Below the pieces are notes generated by a model that worked only from the letters and a program-made list of their open reading frames with translations, ran no database searches and had not been told where the DNA came from. DNA of 12,399 nt from Mariprofundus sp. (GTDB lineage: Bacteria; Pseudomonadota; Zetaproteobacteria; Mariprofundales; Mariprofundaceae): NCBI GenBank assembly GCA_030951095.1, contig JAUZQI010000116.1, positions 1-12,399 of the forward strand, in the 5' to 3' direction. Below, one piece after another: positions 1 through 6,893 of the stretch. The position numbers were made by a program, and so were the translations under genes. Each line of letters begins with the position of its first letter. Position 1 is the stretch's first letter.

Positions 1-755
1 GATTGTTCGCGAGCAAATTCCTCACCTTCGCGCAGACCCGAACTCTCCAGAATTCGCTCCAGAATCATTTCACCCCAATTGCCCTGAGTCTTGCTCTCGC
101 CCTTGAGCGCCTGCGTCAAATTCAATGCATCAGCGCTCATCTGCTGATTCAAATCCTTGAGTTGGCCCAAATGCGCTTTGAGCGATGCGCGTTCCCTGGT
201 GTCGTCGGTATGAATTTCATCCACACGCTTACGAAAATCACCGAGTTGTTCGCGCATCGGCTTCAACACTTCATCCAGACTGCTGCGATTTTGCGCGCTG
301 AATGCCTTGCCCTTCTCCTCAAAAATTTGATTGGCCAGCACTTTAAATTCATTGCCCAGCTTTTCTTTGGCTTCCTCCAGCAAGGCAAGTTTCTCAACTG
401 CTGCCTTACGTTCCTCGGCAATCCGGGTTTGCAATTCAGTTATACTGGATTTATCGTCTGACAACTCACGCCGAACCGCATCCATCGCCGCTTCTTTTGC
501 TGCCAGTTCCTGTTTCAGCTCCGCCTGCTGTTTTTCCGCCTGCTGAACCTTCTCTCCCAGCGATGCATTGGACACCTTTTGCACCGTTAATTCCTCATTG
601 CAGGATGCAATCTGTAGTTTTTGGGTCTCAATTTCACAGGTCAGCGACTGCATCGAAGCATGCAACTCAGACATCTCCTTTTTCTGATTGCGAGCATGCA
701 TAAACCACAAGACCAGAATCAGGGCAATAACGCCAATCAATACAAGTTCAATCAT
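1..755 (-). CDS. rmuC: DNA recombination protein RmuC (C-terminal part beyond window)
   Basis: Partial gene: the first 251 codons are visible, and the frame stays open to the left edge. RmuC is a predicted nuclease-related protein that limits inversions and recombination at short inverted repeats. Visible order: an N-terminal hydrophobic helix (about residues 2-18) that should anchor the protein in the inner membrane; a long, Ala/Glu/Lys/Gln-rich coiled coil (about 20-200); then the start of the conserved RmuC domain, with the family hallmark TQGNWGEMILERILESSGLR. The PD-(D/E)XK-like core expected further on is outside the window. The ATG at 753-755 is preceded by an AGAGGA ribosome site. The gene follows the DUF4276-like gene on the same strand, 43 bp away, so read-through from the defence-like cassette is possible. 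Identification is firm from the hallmark motif; function is family knowledge. Confidence 0.93.
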   Translation of the reverse strand, partial: MIELVLIGVIALILVLWFMHARNQKKEMSELHASMQSLTCEIETQKLQIASCNEELTVQKVSNASLGEKVQQAEKQQAELKQELAAKEAAMDAVRRELSDDKSSITELQTRIAEERKAAVEKLALLEEAKEKLGNEFKVLANQIFEEKGKAFSAQNRSSLDEVLKPMREQLGDFRKRVDEIHTDDTRERASLKAHLGQLKDLNQQMSADALNLTQALKGESKTQGNWGEMILERILESSGLREGEEFAREQ

Positions 756-798
756 ACCTATCCTCTACCCGTTGATATAAATTGCTTTATGAATCGTC

Positions 799-1392
799 TT
801 ATTTCAGAGCGCATACGCTTTTCCAGGCACGATTCAAACTATCGGATCGAACAATCGCTCTATCCACATTCCAATAGTTCCATACAAAATCAGAAAGCCT
901 CGCGTTATATCCTAGCCCAACAGGAGACAGCGAACCCTTTGCAGGCAACATGTCTTGTTTGATTTCTCGCCGCTTGGATTTCTTAGCAAGATTTATTAAT
1001 GCTTGTTTGGGATCAAGAATGTCATCAGGACTACCAGGGCAGATCGAAATACTTATATTTAAAAACTGTGATATTGCCTCGCGATCAGCAAGCAACCACG
1101 ATTCAACCTCCCTTACAGCAACTCGAAACAAAAATTTTGGATTTTGAGGTATGGTTAACCAGCTTTTCTTCAATTCAGAAGCGCAAACTACCCTATCAAG
1201 ATCGGTGAGCAACAAAACAGGATAGCTATTTGCAATAGCATTAAATTTTCTAACTTGCTTCTTTAAATACCCAGATCCCCGCTTTCTTTGCTTCAACACA
1301 ACGTTGAATTCAATGGGGGCATAATTTAGCATTTTTTCAACCACAGCTTCACTTAAAGCATCTTCTGTCGCGATTCCTATTGCTTGAGCCAT
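799..1392 (-). CDS. TOPRIM/DUF4276-like putative effector of an ATPase-linked two-gene system
   Basis: A 197-residue protein with a TOPRIM-like acidic pattern: a first strand ending in IATED (E10, D11), a second strand LLLTDLDR carrying a DxD (D64, D66), then VREVESWLLAD (residues 93-103). The last motif is what I recall as typical of DUF4276 proteins, small TOPRIM-related partners of OLD-like ATPases. No membrane segment or signal peptide is seen. The ATG overlaps the ATPase stop codon by one base (TAATG), so translation is probably coupled; its own ribosome site is weak (AGAG). By analogy with AriB of PARIS or RloB this would be a nuclease or other effector held by the ATPase until infection. 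That role is inference. The TOPRIM assignment rests on motif spacing only, and the exact family (DUF4276 rather than DUF4435 or RloB) is my best guess. The gene is AT-rich, unlike alaS. Confidence 0.75.
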   Translation of the reverse strand: MAQAIGIATEDALSEAVVEKMLNYAPIEFNVVLKQRKRGSGYLKKQVRKFNAIANSYPVLLLTDLDRVVCASELKKSWLTIPQNPKFLFRVAVREVESWLLADREAISQFLNISISICPGSPDDILDPKQALINLAKKSKRREIKQDMLPAKGSLSPVGLGYNARLSDFVWNYWNVDRAIVRSDSLNRAWKSVCALK

Positions 1393-2543
1393 TACTCTAG
1401 CAAGGATAACTGTTCAACCTGATGAGGGCGCGTTTTAGATAGCATCACATCAGCAGGCGTCAGCCCTGCCTTCAACGCTACTGTTTCTTCCTCAGAAGGT
1501 AACAACATTTCAGTGCCATTCTCTGTCGGTTCAAGACGAACCACTTCTCTGCCATCAATCCCCTCATTACTCAATAAAGCCTCACTATGAGTTGTAATGA
1601 CAACCTGCCTGCGATGCTTGGCTTTTCGTTGCATGCCTGAAATAAGCATTGGGATTTGGGACACAATTCCGTCATTCAGCGACAACTCCGGCTCCTCCAG
1701 TAAAAGCATTGAATCGCCGTCCAGAAGAGACCACATCAAGCCCAACAAGCGCAATGTACCATCCGAAAACTCATCTTCTCTTTGCAACCCAGCTTTGGGG
1801 CGCCAATGTTTATATCGAGCTTCAAGGTGTGGCCTTCCTGTAATTGTATCCTGCACAAACTTTAAGTCTTCAAACTGAGGAACAGCAACTAAAAGCGCTT
1901 TTTGAATTTTACGTAAACGGGCATCTCGCGTTCTTTCAGTACATTTTGCGATCCGATTTAAGAATTCCTGACCAAAAGGGTCTCCAGACAAACGATTGCC
2001 GCCAAGCTGATCACTAAACTTCAATAATTGAGGTACGAGATGCAAATAAGTGACAGAATCAAAAGTCTCAGCGATTCTGCGGAATTCGCCATTAGCACTG
2101 ATCTGCTCTAAATGTGTCTGTGTAAGTCTTTCGGCATCACTGCCATCCATTAAATCAGGGCGATCCAAGATGATTTCACCATGGTGATAAACACGCTCCT
2201 CGGTAACGATAGGTCTCTGGCGGCCAGTTCCTTCACTGCGAAAAGCCAAAGTGTATGTCCACTCAACCTCATCGTCTGGCCCTGGGGCAAGGTGGATTTC
2301 TATAGAAACTACTGCATCTCGACTAGGTAGCCATCGAATCTTTTTAATGCTACCTCTACCCGAAACCGCCTTTTGTAAACCGCCTCCCGAGGGGTTTGAT
2401 ATATCACGAAGAAATCGAAAAACATCAAGGAAATTGGATTTCCCAGAAGCATTGGGCCCAATTAGATAAGCCCGATCTCTTAATGGAACATCAACATATT
2501 TAAAATTGCGCCAGTTCTTTAGCTTTATTCGTGTAACAATCAT
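1392..2543 (-). CDS. OLD/AAA_21-type ABC-family ATPase, putative anti-phage sensor subunit
   Basis: A 383-residue ABC-class ATPase of the OLD/RecF-like kind. Visible motifs in order: an N-terminal strand pair typical of this group (RIKLKNWRNFKYVDVPL); Walker A GPNASGKS (29-36); a long variable insert (about 45-250) with no complete coiled-coil hook of SMC size; an ABC signature-like FSDGTLRLLGL (about 259-269); Walker B MLLLEEPELSLN (279-290) with the catalytic glutamate pair at 283-284; and an H-loop VITTHS (H319). All ATPase motifs look intact. There is no C-terminal TOPRIM domain; that activity appears to be supplied by the overlapping downstream gene. ATG 2541-2543 follows a GGAG site at good spacing. 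It lies 88 bp downstream of alaS on the same strand. Known relatives (AriA, RloA, AbiLi) act in phage defence; a defence role here is inference from architecture and context. Confidence 0.85.
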   Translation of the reverse strand: MIVTRIKLKNWRNFKYVDVPLRDRAYLIGPNASGKSNFLDVFRFLRDISNPSGGGLQKAVSGRGSIKKIRWLPSRDAVVSIEIHLAPGPDDEVEWTYTLAFRSEGTGRQRPIVTEERVYHHGEIILDRPDLMDGSDAERLTQTHLEQISANGEFRRIAETFDSVTYLHLVPQLLKFSDQLGGNRLSGDPFGQEFLNRIAKCTERTRDARLRKIQKALLVAVPQFEDLKFVQDTITGRPHLEARYKHWRPKAGLQREDEFSDGTLRLLGLMWSLLDGDSMLLLEEPELSLNDGIVSQIPMLISGMQRKAKHRRQVVITTHSEALLSNEGIDGREVVRLEPTENGTEMLLPSEEETVALKAGLTPADVMLSKTRPHQVEQLSLLE

Positions 2544-2579
2544 TTCATGTCTCCATACTCAAAAAACAAAAGAAAGTTA

Positions 2580-2627
2580 GACTAGATGAACAAGAATACA
2601 CGACATTTAACAAATGTATGTCTAGTC
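2580..2627. repeat. Nested inverted repeat between alaS and the ATPase cassette
   Basis: An outer pair GACTAGA (2580-2586) / TCTAGTC (2621-2627) encloses an inner hairpin ACATTT-AAC-AAATGT (2603-2617). It sits just after the alaS stop and about 36 bp before the ATPase start. Neither strand has a clear U-run after the stems, so it is not a classic intrinsic terminator. It could be an operator for the cassette, a weak processing or termination structure, or the scar of an insertion boundary. Confidence 0.4.
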
Positions 2628-2631
2628 CCGG

Positions 2632-5247
2632 CTAATTCTTAAGTAACCCTAAAACAGCAGCTAAGGCACCTTTCAGTTTGTCAGGCTCAGTGCCGCCAGC
2701 CATAGCCATATCGGGCTTGCCTCCGCCTTTGCCGCCGCAGATGCTTGCCACCTCGCGTACAATATTGCCGGCATTATACTGGCCGAGCAGATCTTTGGTA
2801 ACACCCGCGATCAGTTGCACTTTCGGGCCATTTTTCTGGCCGAAGACGAGTATACCCGATTTCAGTTTGCCTTTGGCCTTGTCCATGAAATCGCGCAGAT
2901 TTTTCACGCCAGACACTTCTACAGCCAGCAATTTCACGCCGTTCACATCTACCGCCTGTCCGATTAAATCGTCCAGTAAACCGGTGGATTGTTTGGCACG
3001 CAAGCTCTCCAGTTCTTTTTCTGCCTGTTTCAATTTGGCTTGCAGGTTGGCAACCGCCTCGGCTGCTTCAAACGGGCGCACTTTAAGGTGTCCGGCTGTT
3101 TCGTTCAGCGTATGGATATCGTCGATAAAACTCTGGTATGCGCCGGTTCCTGTCACCGCTTCAATGCGGCGCACACCCGCTGCAATGCCGGTTTCCGATA
3201 CAATGCGGAACGGGCCAATATCGCCGGTCGCCGAGACATGTGTGCCGCCGCATAATTCTGTGGAAAAACCGGCGGAAACCACGCGTACTTCATCGCCGTA
3301 TTTCTCACCGAACAGCGCCATCGCACCAGATGCCACCGCTTCATCCTGGGTCATCAATTTCGTTTCAACGACATCATTGCCCAGCGTGGCGGCATTAACT
3401 GCTGCTTCAATCTGTTGAAGCTCTTCTTTCGAAATGGGTTTGAAATGACTGAAATCGAAACGCAAGCGTTCGGCATTCACCAGCGAACCGGCCTGTTTGA
3501 CATGTTCGCCCAAGACATCGCGCAAAACAGCATGCATCAAATGGGTAGCTGTATGATTGCGACGAATGGCATCGCGTCTGCCAGCATTAACCGACAAGTG
3601 AGCAATGCCGCCGCCACTGATTGAACCTGAATTCACCTTGCCCACATGCACGAACAGACCGGAGAGTAATTTTTTGGTATCCGTCACCACAAATTCGCCA
3701 TCGGCAGTGTTAATCACACCGGTATCGCCGACCTGTCCGCCGGACTCGCCATAAAACGGCGTCTGATTGGTAATCAGCCAGCCTGCTTCGGCTTCGTTCA
3801 GGATTTCGACCGCTTCACCATCACGAATCAAACCGGTAATCGCGCCTTCAGCCTGCAAGGTGGCGTAACCCAGAAATTCAGTCGGCCCCTGCGCCTCGCG
3901 CAGTTCAAACAGCGCCTTGGGCAGAGCCGATTCACCCGAACCGCCCCATGCCGCACGAGCGCGCGTGCGCTGCACTTCCATACAGGTTTCAAAACCGGCC
4001 ATATCCAGATGGATATCGGAGCCTTTTAAAATATCGGCGGTCAGGTCTGTCGGGAATCCGAACGTGTCATACAAGGTAAACAAGGTCTGCCCCGGAATCG
4101 TGCCGCCCTCGCCTGCATCCGCCGCTGCCTGCTCAACCAGCTTCAAGCCCTTGTCGAGGGTCTTGATAAAACGTTCTTCCTCAATCCGAATCAATTGTTC
4201 AATATTGGCCTGATTTTCCTGCAATTCATTAAAATGGGTTCCCATTTCGTCCACCAGCGCTTCCACCAGTTTATAGATAAACGCTTCCTGCATGCCGATT
4301 AAACGGCCGTGACGGCAGGCACGACGCAAAATACGGCGCAACACAAAGCCACGCCCTTCATTGCTCGGCAATACGCCATCGGCCAATAAAAACGCCACAG
4401 AACGCAAATGATCGGCCAGCACGCGCAGCGAAACATCGGCATCTGCATCCGCGCCGAAGCGCACGCCGGTCACGTCGCAGGCTTTGTCGATCAGGTTTTT
4501 GAACAGATCAATATCGTAGTTATTGTGTGTGCCCTGCAAGACAGCGGCCACCCGCTCCAGCCCCATGCCGGTATCCACGCTCGGTTTGGGTAGTGGTGTC
4601 AGCGTTCCTTCTTCATCACGATCATATTGCATAAATACCAGATTCCAGATTTCCACAAACCGGTCGCCCTCTTCTTCCGGCGTCCCCGGCGGCCCCCCCC
4701 ATACTTGTTCACCATGATCGAAAAAGATTTCCGAACAGGGACCACACGGGCCGGTATCGCCCATCGACCAGAAATTATCTTTGGCCCCAATACGGGCGAT
4801 TTTATCTTCAGCGACACCTATCTCTTTCGTCCAGATATCATAGGCCTCATCATCTTTTTCAAAGACAGTGACAAACAGGCGATTCGGATCGAGTTTCAGT
4901 TCACCGGTGAGAAATCCCCATGCATAGGCAATGGCATCGTGCTTGAAATAATCGCCGAAAGAAAAATTACCCAACATTTCAAAAAACGTGTGATGACGCG
5001 CGGTATGACCGACATTCTCCAGATCGTTATGTTTACCGCCAGCGCGCACGCATTTTTGAGAAGATGTCGCCGTCACATAGGAGCGCGACTCATTGCCCAG
5101 AAACACATTCTTGAATTGTACCATACCCGCATTGGTGAACATCAGCGTCGGGTCGCCATGCGGCACCAGCGAACTGGACTCCACCACCTGATGCCCTTTC
5201 GAGGCGAAATATTCCAGGAATTTTTGTCGAATTTCGGATGTTTTCAC
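2632..5247 (-). CDS. alaS: Alanyl-tRNA synthetase
   Basis: A complete class II synthetase of 871 residues (E. coli 876) that charges tRNA-Ala and edits Ser/Gly mischarging. Seen: N-terminal catalytic core starting KTSEIRQKFLEYF; motif 2 region with GHTARHHTFFEMLGNFSFGD; motif 3 region GMGLERVAAVLQG; editing-site zinc ligands HTATH (H565, H569) and CGGTH (C666, H670); a coiled linker; and a C-Ala domain ending in a Gly-rich GGKGGGKPDMA stretch. The start is GTG at 5245-5247: an excellent GGAGGGG lies 4 bases upstream and homology begins there. An in-frame ATG at 5439 would add 64 residues, but that stretch is mostly translated MITE sequence and should not be annotated. An eight-base G run in the coding strand (4693-4700) falls in the WGGPPGTP segment with the frame intact. 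The gene would normally follow recX; here it is separated from it by repeats and vapBC. Confidence 0.97.
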   Translation of the reverse strand: MKTSEIRQKFLEYFASKGHQVVESSSLVPHGDPTLMFTNAGMVQFKNVFLGNESRSYVTATSSQKCVRAGGKHNDLENVGHTARHHTFFEMLGNFSFGDYFKHDAIAYAWGFLTGELKLDPNRLFVTVFEKDDEAYDIWTKEIGVAEDKIARIGAKDNFWSMGDTGPCGPCSEIFFDHGEQVWGGPPGTPEEEGDRFVEIWNLVFMQYDRDEEGTLTPLPKPSVDTGMGLERVAAVLQGTHNNYDIDLFKNLIDKACDVTGVRFGADADADVSLRVLADHLRSVAFLLADGVLPSNEGRGFVLRRILRRACRHGRLIGMQEAFIYKLVEALVDEMGTHFNELQENQANIEQLIRIEEERFIKTLDKGLKLVEQAAADAGEGGTIPGQTLFTLYDTFGFPTDLTADILKGSDIHLDMAGFETCMEVQRTRARAAWGGSGESALPKALFELREAQGPTEFLGYATLQAEGAITGLIRDGEAVEILNEAEAGWLITNQTPFYGESGGQVGDTGVINTADGEFVVTDTKKLLSGLFVHVGKVNSGSISGGGIAHLSVNAGRRDAIRRNHTATHLMHAVLRDVLGEHVKQAGSLVNAERLRFDFSHFKPISKEELQQIEAAVNAATLGNDVVETKLMTQDEAVASGAMALFGEKYGDEVRVVSAGFSTELCGGTHVSATGDIGPFRIVSETGIAAGVRRIEAVTGTGAYQSFIDDIHTLNETAGHLKVRPFEAAEAVANLQAKLKQAEKELESLRAKQSTGLLDDLIGQAVDVNGVKLLAVEVSGVKNLRDFMDKAKGKLKSGILVFGQKNGPKVQLIAGVTKDLLGQYNAGNIVREVASICGGKGGGKPDMAMAGGTEPDKLKGALAAVLGLLKN

Positions 5248-5297
5248 CGGAACCCCTCCATCAATATCTAGGTTAAATGCAAAGTAATTATTCAGTA

Positions 5298-5457
5298 GAG
5301 CCACTTGCAAAAGTCTAAGTGGATGAGTTGCAATCCCACTTCGAGTGAATTTTTGGAATGGAATGAGAAGTATGGTGGTTCCATTCTCCGAAATTCCAGT
5401 TCGTAGTGCGCCGGAGTGGGGAAGTAAATCGCCGTTCACGACTTTTGCAAGTGGCTC
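5298..5457. mobile_element. MITE-like element with 18-bp terminal inverted repeats and AGTA target duplication
   Basis: The left end GAGCCACTTGCAAAAGTC (5298-5315) and right end GACTTTTGCAAGTGGCTC (5440-5457) are perfect inverted repeats of 18 bp. The element is 160 bp, carries no transposase, and is flanked on both sides by AGTA (5294-5297 and 5458-5461), the pattern of a 4-bp target-site duplication. Inside it is a further hairpin, GAATGGAA (5356-5363) / TTCCATTC (5379-5386). The GAG...TTGCAAAA ends recall IS5-type elements, but that is from memory and uncertain. It lies 50 bp upstream of the alaS start, so it has replaced or displaced the original alaS upstream region. Confidence 0.85.
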
Positions 5458-5475
5458 AGTATATCTTTAAATACC

Positions 5476-5600
5476 TTGTAGCTGTTCAGATTGCCGCTGA
5501 TTTGCCCGAGATCAAGGCGAAAAAGCGCATCGTACTCGTGTACGTGAGCATTTTTCAACAAAGGGATTGGGTAAATCAGTGGTGAGCTGAATAGTTACAA
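5476..5600. repeat. Second long palindromic element (MITE/REP-like)
   Basis: The outer arms TTGTAGCTGTTCAG... (from 5476) and ...CTGAATAGTTACAA (to 5600) pair over about 32 bases. Most of the mismatches are G/T, so the plus-strand transcript could pair almost throughout with G-U wobbles. The centre is another hairpin: GAAAAA (5519-5524) with TTTTTC (5551-5556), and an apical CGTAC-TCGT-GTACG (5531-5544). There is no coding content. No clear target duplication was found at its edges. It is only 18 bp from the MITE, so two unrelated palindromic elements are stacked in the same intergenic space. Confidence 0.75.
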
Positions 5601-5660
5601 TCGCAAAAACCGAAAGGTACGCAAAGAATGACCACTTGAACACATCATTCAGAAACAAGC

Positions 5661-5696
5661 CTGATTGGCTCCCATGGACGTATAAGCCAATATCAG
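5661..5696. promoter_or_regulatory. Candidate operator palindrome upstream of vapB
   Basis: CTGA-TTGGCT (5661-5670) and AGCCAA-TA-TCAG (5685-5696) form an inverted repeat with a 2-base bulge around a 14-base centre containing CCATGG. It ends 26 bp before the preferred vapB ATG. VapB ribbon-helix-helix antitoxins usually bind such palindromes in their own promoters, so autoregulation is a reasonable inference. A TATAAG (5681-5686) in the right half could be a -10 element, but no good -35 accompanies it. Confidence 0.45.
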
Positions 5697-5722
5697 ACAT
5701 TGACATGCCTAATGATAACGCT

Positions 5723-5971
5723 ATGCGGACGATTGTAGATATACCTGAACAGGACATTCGAATCCTCGATACATTGTGCGGCAGGGAACATATCTCCCGT
5801 GCTGAGGCAGTTCGACGGGTAGTGAGCGACTATGTGAAATCTCATCAGGGAAATGCTGATGCAGCTTTTGGATTATGGCAGGGACGCAGCAAGCCCGACG
5901 GCCTGACCTATCAAAACGACATGCGTGATGAGTGGCCAAACCCGACAGTACATGAGCCTGATAAGTCATGA
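5723..5971 (+). CDS. vapB: VapB-type ribbon-helix-helix antitoxin
   Basis: An 82-residue protein. The N-terminal half (MRTIVDIPEQDIRILDTL, then REHISRAEAVRRVVSDYV) has the strand-helix-helix pattern of a ribbon-helix-helix DNA-binding domain. The C-terminal half (AFGLWQGR...DGLTYQNDMRDEW) should be the flexible arm that wraps and neutralises the toxin. The start at 5723 was chosen because domain similarity begins exactly there; ATG 5705 would add six residues, and a TTG at 5636 would add 29 that look non-coding. No strong ribosome site precedes either ATG. The stop overlaps the toxin start (ATGA), typical of co-translated toxin-antitoxin pairs. A palindrome just upstream is a likely operator. 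The plus-strand pair sits between recX and alaS, facing the opposite way to all housekeeping genes around it. Confidence 0.85.
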   Translation: MRTIVDIPEQDIRILDTLCGREHISRAEAVRRVVSDYVKSHQGNADAAFGLWQGRSKPDGLTYQNDMRDEWPNPTVHEPDKS

Positions 5972-6348
5972 ACGCCTTGTTTGACACCAATATCCTCATT
6001 GATTATCTCAATGGCATTGAAGCAGCCAGAAATGAGCTGTTACTGTATGATAAACCATGTATCAGCAACATCACCTGGATGGAGGTTCTGGTTTGTACCT
6101 CTTGCGAAGATGAAGAAATCCAGCTGCGCGCTTTCCTGAGTAGATTTACTGTATTGCCGGTAAATATGGATGTGTCCGAAAAAGGAGTTGAACTGCGCCG
6201 CCAGTATCGCATGCGATTACCCGATGCCATTGTTTGGGCGACGGCAACATGCAATGCACTGCTATTGGTCAGCCGAAATACCAAAGATTTTCCTGCTGAT
6301 CACCCCGGTGTTCGGGTGCCCTATCATGTGACTAAACAGGGGAACTGA
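5968..6348 (+). CDS. vapC: VapC-type PIN-domain ribonuclease toxin
   Basis: A 126-residue PIN-domain protein. The catalytic acidic set is present: D6 (FDTNILIDYL), E39 (WMEVLV), D86 (LPDAIVWATA) and D107 (SRNTKDF), so the toxin looks active. PIN toxins of this type cut specific RNAs (initiator tRNA, other tRNAs or rRNA loops in studied cases) when their antitoxin is degraded; the target here cannot be told from sequence. The ATG overlaps the vapB stop by four bases (ATGA), so synthesis is coupled to the antitoxin. It ends 62 bp before the convergent recX stop, with a REP-like hairpin between. Length and motif spacing are normal for the family. Confidence 0.92.
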   Translation: MNALFDTNILIDYLNGIEAARNELLLYDKPCISNITWMEVLVCTSCEDEEIQLRAFLSRFTVLPVNMDVSEKGVELRRQYRMRLPDAIVWATATCNALLLVSRNTKDFPADHPGVRVPYHVTKQGN

Positions 6349-6352
6349 TTTG

Positions 6353-6380
6353 GCGCGGCTAAAGCCGCACCTCCGGGGTG
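6353..6380. repeat. REP-like hairpin between convergent vapC and recX
   Basis: GCGGCT-AA-AGCCGC (6355-6368) is a perfect 6-bp stem, followed at once by CACC-TCCGG-GGTG (6368-6380). Read on the minus strand it gives GGAGGTGCGGCTTTAGCCGC, which resembles the repetitive extragenic palindromes common in gammaproteobacteria. No U-tract follows, so it is a poor intrinsic terminator, though it may still protect the 3' ends of both convergent transcripts. Confidence 0.55.
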
Positions 6381-6410
6381 AAGCTTGATTATTTGACCAT
6401 GCTTATCGCA

Positions 6411-6893
6411 CTATTGTTTCAAAACTCGTAAAATAACATCCGTGGCAAAACCTTTATTGCGCAAAAAACGAGCCTGACGTTGCCACACCCGTTCATCGTC
6501 GAAACGTAACCCGCCCGGATCGCGGCCTGAAATCAAATCACGCGCAGCCTCTTCCGCATCGTAATCCTCGGTCAGCTGCGCCAATGCCGATTCTATAGCC
6601 GCAGACTCCGCGCCTTTTTGACCGGCTCGTTTGGCAGCCAGCCACGGGGCTTCGCCCTTGTTGATACGCGAACGCAAATAGGCTTCGGCGTAACGCAGCT
6701 CGCTAAGGTAACCATCCTGCTTAAGCTGGTCGATTGCCCAACTGATCACCTCAGCGTCAAATTCCCGACCGGCAAGCCGCTGACGCATTTCAACCGTGCA
6801 GAACTCACGATGGGCAAGCAGGCGGATAGCATAATGATAGGCCGCCTGCTTTGTTTTATTTACATCGCTATTCAGCAGTCTCCGCCTCGGCAC
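6411..6893 (-). CDS. recX: Regulatory protein RecX
   Basis: A 160-residue RecX (E. coli 166), a small helical protein that binds RecA and modulates its filaments. Visible: the first repeat helix [19 protein letters not shown], then [44 protein letters not shown], and a C-terminal [22 protein letters not shown], all typical tandem three-helix RecX repeats. The start is a GTG (6891-6893) inside the 3' end of recA, giving a 26-base overlap. No later in-frame ATG or GTG occurs before the first conserved helix, and the Shine-Dalgarno is weak, so expression probably depends on coupling to recA translation. The exact start is uncertain. It ends in TAG, facing vapC across the REP-like hairpin. Confidence 0.92.
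   Translation of the reverse strand: MPRRRLLNSDVNKTKQAAYHYAIRLLAHREFCTVEMRQRLAGREFDAEVISWAIDQLKQDGYLSELRYAEAYLRSRINKGEAPWLAAKRAGQKGAESAAIESALAQLTEDYDAEEAARDLISGRDPGGLRFDDERVWQRQARFLRNKGFATDVILRVLKQ

Noticed and set aside
3..461. Plus-strand 152-codon frame at the left edge
   Set aside because: Antisense shadow of rmuC, whose coiled coil and hallmark motif are read on the other strand.
2678..3418. Long plus-strand open frame (246 codons) antisense to alaS
   Set aside because: Lies wholly inside alaS, which has complete family motifs; Ser/Pro/Thr-rich composition is what antisense reading of this gene gives.
4627..5271. Plus-strand frame of 214 codons over the alaS 5' part
   Set aside because: Antisense shadow of the AlaRS catalytic core; no ribosome site and no recognisable domain.
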